A stretch of 64,000 nt of DNA from Bog-756 sp963738545. GTDB lineage: Bacteria; Actinomycetota; Acidimicrobiia; Acidimicrobiales; RAAP-2. Shown here piece by piece: positions 24,341 through 33,591 of the stretch; position 1 is the stretch's first letter, and every line of letters starts with the position of its first letter. The notes beneath the pieces were generated by a model that saw only the letters and a program-made list of their open reading frames with translations, was not told the origin of the DNA and ran no database searches. The position numbers and the translations under genes are program-made. The stretch lies in the NCBI GenBank assembly GCA_963738545.1, contig CAVTXA010000008.1, positions 868,001 through 932,000 of the forward strand. Reading direction: 5' to 3'.

Positions 24341-25216
24341 GTGCGCTTCTCCTACGCCGAGTCGATGGTCGATCCTTCGTTCTACGTGCCCCTGGCTCAG
24401 GCCGCTGAGGAGGCCGGCTACGACGGCATGGTCATCCCGGACAGCCTCTGCTACCCCAAGGAATCCGACTCCACCTACCCGTTCTCGCCCGACCACACCA
24501 GAGAGTTCCTCGAGGACAAGCCGTTCATCGAGCCGTTCTCGCTCATTCCAGCGCTCGGAGTGGTCACGGAGCGCCTACGCTTCATCACCTTCGTCCTCAA
24601 GCTGCCCATGCGCCACCCGCTCCTCGTGGCCAAGCAGGCCAGCTCGGTGGCGGTCATGACCAATAATCGGCTGGCCCTCGGTGTGGGCAGCAGCCCGTGG
24701 CCCGAGGACTACGACCTGGTCGACGTGCCGTGGGAGGGTCGGGGGCGACGCATGGACGAGGCCATGGCCATTGTGTCCGGACTCTCGGCCGGTGGCTACT
24801 TCGAGTACCACGGTGAGGTCTATGACCTGCCACCGGTCAAGATCAGTCCCACCCCCACCGAACCCCTGCCCATCCTGGTGGGGGGGCACGCCACGGCCGC
24901 CCTGCGCAGGGCGGCCCGCTCCGACGGCTGGCTCCACGGCGGAGGCGATCCCGAGGACCTTCCCGGACTCCTCGAGCGACTCGCACAGCTACGCGAAGAG
25001 GAGGGCACGGCCGATCGGCCCTTCGAGGTCCATGTGATCTCCCTCGACGCCTACACGGCCGACGGGATCAAGCGCCTCGAAGAGCAAGGCGTGACCGATG
25101 TGATCGTGGGCTTCCGGTGGCCGTACGCCGTCGGACCCGACACCGAAGTGCTCCAGACCAAGCTGGACAATCTCCGCAGGTTCGCCGACGACGTGGTGAG
25201 CAAGGTCGCGTCGTGA
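24341..25216 (+). CDS. LLM-class (F420/FMN) oxidoreductase
   Basis: A 291-residue TIM-barrel enzyme of the luciferase-like monooxygenase superfamily. Supporting segments: MRFSYAESMVDPSFYVPLAQ, LPMRHPLLVAKQASSVAVM, NRLALGVGSSPWPEDY, then PILVGGHATAALRRAARSDGW (cofactor-binding barrel end). In actinobacteria such enzymes usually use F420. Substrate unknown. The GTGA overlap with the next gene indicates coupled translation with an NTF2-like protein. Confidence 0.88.
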   Translation: MRFSYAESMVDPSFYVPLAQAAEEAGYDGMVIPDSLCYPKESDSTYPFSPDHTREFLEDKPFIEPFSLIPALGVVTERLRFITFVLKLPMRHPLLVAKQASSVAVMTNNRLALGVGSSPWPEDYDLVDVPWEGRGRRMDEAMAIVSGLSAGGYFEYHGEVYDLPPVKISPTPTEPLPILVGGHATAALRRAARSDGWLHGGGDPEDLPGLLERLAQLREEEGTADRPFEVHVISLDAYTADGIKRLEEQGVTDVIVGFRWPYAVGPDTEVLQTKLDNLRRFADDVVSKVAS

Positions 25217-25614
25217 CCACGGCCCGGGAGCTGGGTCAGGCGTCGATGGCGGCGGTCGAAGCCCGCGACCGCCAGGCCTGGTTGGCTCTGTTCGCCGACG
25301 ACGGGGTGGTGGAGGACCCCATCGGTCCGTCGGCCTTCGACCCCGAGGGACGAGGTCATCGTGGCCCCGAGGCCATCGCCGCCTTCTACGATTCGGTGAT
25401 CGCTGCAAACGAGTCGATCACCTTCGACATCCGTCAGTCGTTCCTGTGCGGTGAGGAGGCGGCCAACGTGGGCGTCATCCGCATCGCCTTCCCGGGAGGA
25501 ACCGCAGTGGAAGTGGACGGTATCTACATGTACCGCCGCTCGCCTGACGACAAGATCGCCTCACTGCGGGCGTTCTGGGAGCCCGACGCCATCCGCACGG
25601 TGTCGGGCGGCTAG
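25213..25614 (+). CDS. NTF2-like/SnoaL-type protein
   Basis: A 133-residue cone-shaped fold (ketosteroid isomerase/SnoaL type): helices ARELGQASMAAVEARDRQAWL, then LFADDGVVEDPIGPS and strands AVEVDGIYMYRRSPDDKI and LRAFWEPDAIR. The VVEDP motif is typical of this fold's active-site pocket. It overlaps the LLM oxidoreductase by 4 bp and probably acts on the same small molecule. Confidence 0.8.
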   Translation: MTTARELGQASMAAVEARDRQAWLALFADDGVVEDPIGPSAFDPEGRGHRGPEAIAAFYDSVIAANESITFDIRQSFLCGEEAANVGVIRIAFPGGTAVEVDGIYMYRRSPDDKIASLRAFWEPDAIRTVSGG

Positions 25615-25637
25615 TTCCACCACCCCTCGGTGTCGTA

Positions 25638-26849
25638 CTAGGCCCGGAGGGCCATGGGGGCCACCCAGTCCGGCATGGCCATGATCATCTGGACGTCGCT
25701 GATGTGGCGCTCGGCGAACGCCCCGGCGCAGTAGCAGAGGTAGAGGTCCCAGAGGCGCTGGAACCGGCTGTCCAGCCCGAGGGCGGTGATCTCCTGGCGG
25801 TGCTCCCCGACGTTCTCGTACCAGCGCCGCAGGGTCTCGACATAGTGGCGCCCGATGTCCTCGAGGTCGATCACGGTCATCGGGGTCGACCGGCGTAGCG
25901 AGCGGGCGATGGCCTCAACGGAGGGCAGGCAGCTGCCTGGGAAGATCAGTTCGCGGATGAAGTCGGTCCCGATCTTGGCCCGCTCGTAGCTCCGGTCGTC
26001 CACGGTGATGGCCTGCAACGCCATGAGGCCGCGGTCGTGCAGTAGGGAGGCGCAGCTGTGGAAGAAGGTATCGTGCTGGCGCCAGTCGACCGCCTCGATC
26101 ATCTCGATGGAGACCAGCTTGTCGAACGTGCCCGTGAGGTCGCGGTAGTCCTGGTCGAGCACCGTCACTCGGTCGCTCAGGCCGGCGTCGGCCACCCGCT
26201 TGGACGCGTACCGGAACTGGGCGTCGGAGATGGTCGTCGTGGTCACCCGGCAGCCGTAGGTCGAGGCGGCATGGACGGCGAAGCCGCCCCAACCGGTGCC
26301 GATCTCCACGACGTGGTCGGACGGGACCAGACCGAGTTTGGTGCACAGCCGGTCCAGCTTGGCCCGCTGGGCGTCGGCCAGGTCCATGCCGGGGTTCTCG
26401 AAGACGGCCGACGAGTACATCATGGTCTCGTCCAGCATGAGGGCGAAGAACTCGTTGGAGAGGTCGTAGTGCGACTGGATGTTCTCCCGGTCGTCATGGG
26501 CCCCGGGGGGCCGCAGGCGCCGGGCCCAGCCGGTGGCCGATCCCCACCACTGACCCACCCGGTCCTGAACCGAGGTCACCGGTCGGAGGCCGACCGACAG
26601 GACCCGCACCAGGGAGGTCAGGTCGTCACAGTCCCAGAGACCGTCGGCGTAGGTACGGCCGAACCCCACCGACCCCTCGGACAGGACGATCGGATAGACG
26701 GCCAGATCGTGGATGACCATGGTGGCCTCGGGCAGGCCCGAGCCGAACCGGTGGGTGCCCTGCTCATCCACCAGGGTCAGCGATCCACCTCGGAGACGAG
26801 AGGCCATCAGACGGAGGAACCGGGAAGCCAGGGGTTGGGCCACCCTCAC
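25638..26849 (-). CDS. Cyclopropane-fatty-acyl-phospholipid synthase family methyltransferase
   Basis: About 403 residues. SAM-dependent enzyme that modifies unsaturated acyl chains of membrane phospholipids (cyclopropane or methyl-branched products). It has an N-terminal lipid-binding domain, then DDRENIQSHYDLSNEFFALM, SAM motif I VVEIGTGWGGFAVHAAS, SIEMIEAVDWRQHDTFF and FPGSCLPSVEAIA, all conserved in Cfa. The GTG start overlaps the DUF1365 stop (GTGA). Third gene of the lipid operon. Confidence 0.92.
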   Translation of the reverse strand: MRVAQPLASRFLRLMASRLRGGSLTLVDEQGTHRFGSGLPEATMVIHDLAVYPIVLSEGSVGFGRTYADGLWDCDDLTSLVRVLSVGLRPVTSVQDRVGQWWGSATGWARRLRPPGAHDDRENIQSHYDLSNEFFALMLDETMMYSSAVFENPGMDLADAQRAKLDRLCTKLGLVPSDHVVEIGTGWGGFAVHAASTYGCRVTTTTISDAQFRYASKRVADAGLSDRVTVLDQDYRDLTGTFDKLVSIEMIEAVDWRQHDTFFHSCASLLHDRGLMALQAITVDDRSYERAKIGTDFIRELIFPGSCLPSVEAIARSLRRSTPMTVIDLEDIGRHYVETLRRWYENVGEHRQEITALGLDSRFQRLWDLYLCYCAGAFAERHISDVQMIMAMPDWVAPMALRA

Positions 26850-27709
26850 GGCGTGTTCCCGCCGGCCATGGCCTCGGGGTGCTCCGTGGCCCCGGGGACC
26901 GGATGGGTGTACAGGGGTACGCCCTTCCGTCGCAGAGCCAGCGCCTGACGGTAGATGCCCCACGACACCCGCATGGTCATCATTGGGTACCGCCACAGCA
27001 CCCGACCGAGTGACCGACGGTCTGGCGGACGTCGTTCGAGCACCATCGATGCCGAGAACACCGGGGCGCCGTTCCGGAGGTCGTCGACGCCCACGATCAG
27101 GCGTTGGCCCGGGGCGCCGATGACGAACCGGTGGAAGAGGTCCATGGGGAGGAAGGGTGACACATGGAGCTGCTTGGCCACCAGATGGGTGCCTGTCCCG
27201 GGAAGCACGTAGGCGATTCGCTCATGCCAGGGCGTGTTGGTGACCTCGACCACGGTGGCCTCGACCGCCTCGCCGTCGGGGGCGAAGCAGTAGTAGATGC
27301 TGATGGGGTTGAACAGCCAGCCCCAGGTGCGCACCTGGGTGAGCAGGGCGACGGGTCCCGAGGGTCGCCGCCCAGTCCGGGTCTCGACCAGGTCTCGCAC
27401 CGCCTGGTCCAGGGGAGTGGCCGGATCGCCCAGGTAGTCGCCCCGCCGGAACGACACCGCGTTCGTCCCTTCGTTGGACCACAGGGGGTGCCCGGCACAC
27501 ACGGCCGACACCTCGGCCAGGTCGATCATGGTCATGGTGATCCGGTAGGAGAAGCGGTGGTCCACCGGCTCGAAGCGGTGATGGACGACGGTGCCTTCGT
27601 AGATTCCGCTGCGCAGGCCGGATGCAGCTGTCCGACGATCCACGGGTCCGTGGGGAGTGAAGGGAAGCATCACGGCGCGGGGGACGGGGGTGCCGTGCGC
27701 TCCGGTCAC
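26846..27709 (-). CDS. DUF1365 family protein
   Basis: A 287-residue protein with the DUF1365 signature: YEGTVVHHRFEPVDHRFSYR, LLTQVRTWGWLFNPISIYYC and VTNTPWHERIAYVL. The family nearly always sits between an FAD-dependent oxidoreductase and a Cfa-type methyltransferase. It probably acts with them on modified fatty acids; biochemical role is not established. Starts with GTG overlapping the FAD gene's stop. Confidence 0.88.
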   Translation of the reverse strand: MTGAHGTPVPRAVMLPFTPHGPVDRRTAASGLRSGIYEGTVVHHRFEPVDHRFSYRITMTMIDLAEVSAVCAGHPLWSNEGTNAVSFRRGDYLGDPATPLDQAVRDLVETRTGRRPSGPVALLTQVRTWGWLFNPISIYYCFAPDGEAVEATVVEVTNTPWHERIAYVLPGTGTHLVAKQLHVSPFLPMDLFHRFVIGAPGQRLIVGVDDLRNGAPVFSASMVLERRPPDRRSLGRVLWRYPMMTMRVSWGIYRQALALRRKGVPLYTHPVPGATEHPEAMAGGNTP

Positions 27710-28965
27710 AGCTCCTCACCGGCGAGGCGCCGGCACACTGTCAGGGCACTCTGTACGCCGTCCTCGTGGAAGCCGTAGCCCCAGTAGGCGCCACAGAACC
27801 AGGTGCCCCGGTCTCCGTTGAGCTCCTCGTGGCGGCGCTGGGCCGCAATGGCCGGGACGTCGAACACAGGGTGGGCGTAGTCGAATCGGGCCAGTACCCG
27901 GTCGTCCCGGATGGCGTCGTCCCGGTTGAGGGTGACCAGGATCTCGTGGGCGGAGTCGATCCCCTGGAGGCTAGCCAGACGGTAGGTCAAGGTGGCCAGT
28001 TCGGGTTGGTCGGCCAATCGGTGGTAGTTCCAGCTGGCCCAGGCCCGACGGCTCCGGGGCAGCAGCCGTTCGTCGGTGTGGAGCGTGGCCCGGTTGGGCT
28101 GATACCGGATGGACCCGAGCACCTCCCGCTCGGGGACCGAGGGGTCGGAGAGCAGTTGGAGGGCCTGGTCGCTGTGGGTGGCCAGCACCACGTGATCGAA
28201 CCGTTCCGGTCCCATGTCGGTGTGGAGCTCGACCCCGTCGTCCCGTCGGGTGACCTTGGCCACCGGCGACGAGAGGCGTACGGCGTTGCCCAGAGGACCC
28301 AGGATGGCCTCGACGTAGTGACGCGATCCACCGTCGACCGTCCGCCACGAGGGTTGGTCGCCGTAGTCGAGGAGCCCGTGGTTGTCGAAGAACCGGGCGA
28401 AGGTCACCGCCGGCATGTTCAAGAAGGTGCCCGGGTCGGCCGACCAGATGGACGACCCCATGGGGATCAGGTACCACTCGATGAACCGGGACGACCAATG
28501 GCCGTCAGCCAGCAGTTCGGCCAGCGACCGGTCGGTGGGGTGCTCCTGGTCCAGGAGAGAGCGGGCCATGCGATTGAAGCGCACCACGTCGGCCAGCATC
28601 CGGAGGAAGGCCGGGCGGAGGGCGTTCCGTCGCTGGGCGAACAGAGTGGTGAGCGAGGTGCCCCGCCATTCGACCCCGCTGGCGTCGTCCGACACGCTGA
28701 AGCTCATGTCACTGGCCTTGGTGGCCACCCCCAGCCGGTCGAACAGCCGGACCAGGCCCGGATAGTTCCGCTCGTTGTAGACGAGGAACCCGGTATCCAC
28801 CTCGTGCGTCTCGTCGGCCAGATCGATGCGGACCGTGTGGGCGTGACCCCCGGGCCGGGAATCGGCCTCGAACACGGTGATGTCGTGCCTCCGGGCCAGG
28901 AGATGGGCGCAGACCAGGCCGGACACGCCGGTTCCCACGATGGCGATCCTCATGGATGTGGACAA
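27706..28965 (-). CDS. FAD/NAD(P)-dependent amine-oxidase-like oxidoreductase
   Basis: A 419-residue flavoprotein with the Rossmann GxGxxG motif in MRIAIVGTGVSGLVCAHLLA, FEADSRPGGHAHT and VDTGFLVYNERNYPGL, plus the FAD-contacting C-terminal CGAYWGYGFHEDGVQSAL. First gene of the three-gene lipid operon. In related clusters this protein and the methyltransferase are linked to branched, cyclopropane or furan fatty acids; which product is made here is open. Transcribed away from the SRPBCC-SDR gene. Confidence 0.85.
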   Translation of the reverse strand: MSTSMRIAIVGTGVSGLVCAHLLARRHDITVFEADSRPGGHAHTVRIDLADETHEVDTGFLVYNERNYPGLVRLFDRLGVATKASDMSFSVSDDASGVEWRGTSLTTLFAQRRNALRPAFLRMLADVVRFNRMARSLLDQEHPTDRSLAELLADGHWSSRFIEWYLIPMGSSIWSADPGTFLNMPAVTFARFFDNHGLLDYGDQPSWRTVDGGSRHYVEAILGPLGNAVRLSSPVAKVTRRDDGVELHTDMGPERFDHVVLATHSDQALQLLSDPSVPEREVLGSIRYQPNRATLHTDERLLPRSRRAWASWNYHRLADQPELATLTYRLASLQGIDSAHEILVTLNRDDAIRDDRVLARFDYAHPVFDVPAIAAQRRHEELNGDRGTWFCGAYWGYGFHEDGVQSALTVCRRLAGEEL

Positions 28966-29116
28966 CTCCTCATTCGATCGTCGATCCGACAGTCCGTCTT
29001 CGGAGCGGCGGTCGTGGTTGGATGACCCCGGCCTGATGTGGGAGACCTCCCAGTATATTTGGACCGGGGCCGCGCGGCCGATGTGGAGGGTGTCGGCGCA
29101 GAGGAGAGGACCACCG

Positions 29117-30583
29117 ATGTCCCGTTACCGGGGAATCGTCGTATCGGAGCGATCGGCCGAGGAGACCTTCGACTACCTCGCCGAGTTCTCCAACGCCGCC
29201 GAATGGGATCCGGGCGTGGCCGGGGCGGCACGTTTGGACGACGGACCGGTCGGACTCGGATCTGTGTTCCGGCTCGACGTGAAGGTAGGCCCGAGGGCGA
29301 CCCCCCTCGACTACCGGGTGATCACCTACGAGCGACCCCGTCGGGTGGTCCTGCTCGGGGAGAGCTCCACCATTCGGTCCGAGGACACGGTCACCGTGGT
29401 GTCGCGGCCGGGTGGAGGATCCATATTGACCTACGACGCCGAGCTCACCCTGCTGGGGCCACTGGCCGCCCTCAACCCGCTCCTCCCCCTAGCCTTCCGG
29501 AGGATCGGCGACCGCGGACTCGGGGGCCTCCGGGGCGTGTTGTCGACCCCACCCGAGCCACCGTCGGCGTCGCCGCCCCTCGGGGCCGCGGTGTCCCGGA
29601 TGGCCGACGAGGCCCTGGAGGCGACGGTGGTGGGCAGCTTCTCGTCCATTGGGCCCGAGGTGCGCAGCCGATTGGCCGGCTGGACCGAACCCCCACCCAT
29701 GGACGGAAAGATCGTGCTGGTGACCGGGGCCACCTCGGGCCTCGGCCTGGCCACGGCCGTGGGTGTGGCTCGCCTGGGGGCCACCGTCCGGTTCGTGGCC
29801 CGCAGCAGCGACCGGGCGGAGCGGGCGCGGGAGGCCATCGTCCATGCGGCCCCCGGCAGCGACGTCGACTTCCTCCTGGCCGACATGGGCCGACTCGACG
29901 AGGTGCGGGCTTTGGCCGAGGTGTTCACCTCGAGCCACGACCGGTTGGACGTGCTCGTGCACAACGCCGGAGCGCTGACCCGCGAGTACACGGTGACCGA
30001 CGAGGGGAGTGAGGTGACCGTGGCCACCCAGCTGGTGGCGCCCTTCCTCCTCAGCGGGTTGCTGCTCGACGGGCTGCGTGCCGCGGTCCCCTCCCGGGTC
30101 ATCCAGGTCTCGTCAGGTGGCATGTACAGCCAGAGGTTCGATCTGGCCACCGTGGAGATGGGCCCGGACGGCTACGACGGCACGGTGGCTTACGCCCGAG
30201 TCAAGCGGGCCCAACTGGTGCTGATGCACGAGTGGGTCCGGCGTCTCGACGGCGGGGGAGTGGTGTACCACGCCATGCACCCGGGCTGGGCCGACACGCC
30301 GGGGATCCGCTCGGGACTGCCCGGGTTCGCCAGGGTCATGGGGCCGGTGCTCCGCACACCGGCCCAGGGGGCCGACACCGCCGTGTGGCTGGCCGCGGCC
30401 CTCGAGGCCACCCTGACCAACGGGCTGTTCTGGTTGGACCGGCGGCCTCGGTGGGAGCACAAGGTCCCGTGGACGCGACTCGACGAGGCCTCCTTCGTCC
30501 AGGCCGGGAGGGACCTGTGGGAGTGGTGCGCCGATCGATCGGGCTGGAACGGGCTTCCTGCCGTGCTCAGTCCCAGCCCGTGA
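29117..30583 (+). CDS. SRPBCC domain fused to a short-chain dehydrogenase/reductase
   Basis: A 488-residue fusion starting at an ATG with GGAG ten bases upstream. Residues about 1-150 are an SRPBCC ligand-binding domain (YRGIVVSERSAEETFDYLAE, FSNAAEWDPGVAGAARLD). From about 195 follows an SDR domain with KIVLVTGATSGLGLATAVG (TGxxxGxG), LVHNAGAL, and the catalytic YARVK (Y..xK). The C-terminal extension contains ARVMGPVLRTPAQGADTAVW. Likely binds a hydrophobic substrate and reduces or oxidises it with NAD(P). It ends overlapping the next, convergent gene by 17 bp. Confidence 0.85.
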   Translation: MSRYRGIVVSERSAEETFDYLAEFSNAAEWDPGVAGAARLDDGPVGLGSVFRLDVKVGPRATPLDYRVITYERPRRVVLLGESSTIRSEDTVTVVSRPGGGSILTYDAELTLLGPLAALNPLLPLAFRRIGDRGLGGLRGVLSTPPEPPSASPPLGAAVSRMADEALEATVVGSFSSIGPEVRSRLAGWTEPPPMDGKIVLVTGATSGLGLATAVGVARLGATVRFVARSSDRAERAREAIVHAAPGSDVDFLLADMGRLDEVRALAEVFTSSHDRLDVLVHNAGALTREYTVTDEGSEVTVATQLVAPFLLSGLLLDGLRAAVPSRVIQVSSGGMYSQRFDLATVEMGPDGYDGTVAYARVKRAQLVLMHEWVRRLDGGGVVYHAMHPGWADTPGIRSGLPGFARVMGPVLRTPAQGADTAVWLAAALEATLTNGLFWLDRRPRWEHKVPWTRLDEASFVQAGRDLWEWCADRSGWNGLPAVLSPSP

Positions 30584-31679
30584 AGCCGTACTGCTCGTGC
30601 GGTCCCATCACCGCGTTCTCGAACATCCCGTACCCCACCTGACCGTCGTAGGTGAACTTGGCCGCGTACTCGGTGAGGGCCCACGTGGAGTACGACGGAT
30701 CCGCCGGGGGGACGCTCTGGCCCTGGACCACCAGCTCGCCCTGGTACATCCCGTGCTTCCAGTCCGGCTCGAGGCCGTAGCCACTGCCCAGGAGGAGGGG
30801 AAAGGCCAGCTGCGTCTCGACCTCGATCTCCGCCGTCTTCTTCCCGTGGGCCCCGAAGTAGGAGAGAGTGGCCCCGGTGACCGCTCGTGTACCGGGGGCG
30901 AACCGCAGCTCGTGTTCGGGCCGACCCAGCCACTCGGGTTCCCGTCCCGACCCGAGGGGGAAGACCCGGTGGGCGTCCTGCATGATGCGCTCGCCGTTCG
31001 ACCGCTCTTGGACGATGGTGACCAGGGCGTGGTCCTCGAACCGGACCGGTGCGTAGATCCAGAAGAAGCCGGCTCCTGCCTCGGTGGCTCGGATTCCGGG
31101 GGGCTCAGGCTCGCCCACCGGGCGCACCCCCCACGAGCGGTCCCGGCACCCCCAGAAGCGCTCGGGGGTCAGCGCCAGCTGCCGATCGCCGACGCTCAAG
31201 GTCCCGGTCCAGGACCCCACCTGGGCGAACCGGGTGGAGTCGAACGTTACCCGGCTGAACTGCCGGTCGAAGTGACGCGACTCCAGGTGGGCCTCGGAGA
31301 AGCCGTCGTAGACGGCGTCGAGCTCGATGCCCCACTCGTTGGGCTCGACGATGACCCGGACCTGCTCCAGGCCCTTGATGACCTCGATCCGGATGGGGCC
31401 GACCGAAGCGTCCAGGCGGTCGGCGCCGAGAGTCTTCGACGACCGGACCACCCGGTGGTCCCCGCCCCACATCACCGAGATGAAGGCGTCGGCCACGCTG
31501 AGGTTGGGATACTGGCCCACGCCGATGACCGCGAACAGCTCGTCGTCGGTCCCGTGCACCCCGGCGGCCCCGTGGATGTTGAAGTAGTAGCGGTCGTAGA
31601 AGTTCCGGTCCGATGGTCCAACGAACCGCATCGGCTCGGAGATCTGGTGGACCGGGTAGTCATCAAGCGGTGAGAGCAT
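30567..31679 (-). CDS. RDRSWG-motif lipocalin-like protein, unknown function
   Basis: About 370 residues. The start is chosen at the ATG with AGGAGG seven bases upstream; an earlier in-frame GTG is too close to that site. The sequence is beta-rich, with DRNFYDRYYFNIHGAAG, the central CRDRSWGVRPVG and AGAGFFWIYAPVRFEDHALV. The RDRSWG motif is typical of AttH/CrtC-like double-barrel proteins that handle hydrophobic ligands. No catalytic call is justified. Tail-to-tail with the SRPBCC-SDR gene. Confidence 0.6.
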   Translation of the reverse strand: MLSPLDDYPVHQISEPMRFVGPSDRNFYDRYYFNIHGAAGVHGTDDELFAVIGVGQYPNLSVADAFISVMWGGDHRVVRSSKTLGADRLDASVGPIRIEVIKGLEQVRVIVEPNEWGIELDAVYDGFSEAHLESRHFDRQFSRVTFDSTRFAQVGSWTGTLSVGDRQLALTPERFWGCRDRSWGVRPVGEPEPPGIRATEAGAGFFWIYAPVRFEDHALVTIVQERSNGERIMQDAHRVFPLGSGREPEWLGRPEHELRFAPGTRAVTGATLSYFGAHGKKTAEIEVETQLAFPLLLGSGYGLEPDWKHGMYQGELVVQGQSVPPADPSYSTWALTEYAAKFTYDGQVGYGMFENAVMGPHEQYGFTGWD

Positions 31680-31925
31680 CGGCACTCCTCCTGGTCACGT
31701 GCAGCACGGGCTTCCGGCCATCACCGCTCGTCGGGGTCGACGGGCGGTCGCGGGACCGATCCGCGTCGGCACCGGGGTGCTTCCGGAGCGTAGCCAGGTT
31801 CGAGGTGACGGTGCGTCAGATTGGCGATCCGGCTACGATTTCCCTCGTCGAGCGCGGTGTGCGGCCGACGTGCCGTTCCGGATCCGACCACCACCATCCG
31901 TAACCGTCCGAGCCTGGGAGGGCCC

Positions 31926-33383
<1,458 letters not shown>

Positions 33384-33390
33384 GGCGTCC

Positions 33391-33412
33391 CGGCCCCGGG
33401 GGACCGGGGCCG
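33391..33412 (+). terminator. Strong hairpin after the aldehyde dehydrogenase gene
   Basis: A 9-bp perfect stem CGGCCCCGG-GGGA-CCGGGGCCG begins 8 bp after the stop. No T-tract follows, as is common in high-GC actinobacteria. Confidence 0.6.
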
Positions 33413-33591
33413 GAGATGGTGGGGGACGGCGCCGTCTCCAGGCGTGCCCCGAGCGTGACCGCAGGCCGGATCCACGCTCGGGTGGGATCGCGCGTGCGTA
33501 ACCGGTCAGAGACCTGCGATCATGGTAGGGACGGCGCCGGGCCCTGGGGCCAGGCCGCACCGGTCCGGCGTGCGTGGAGGCAGGCAACCCG

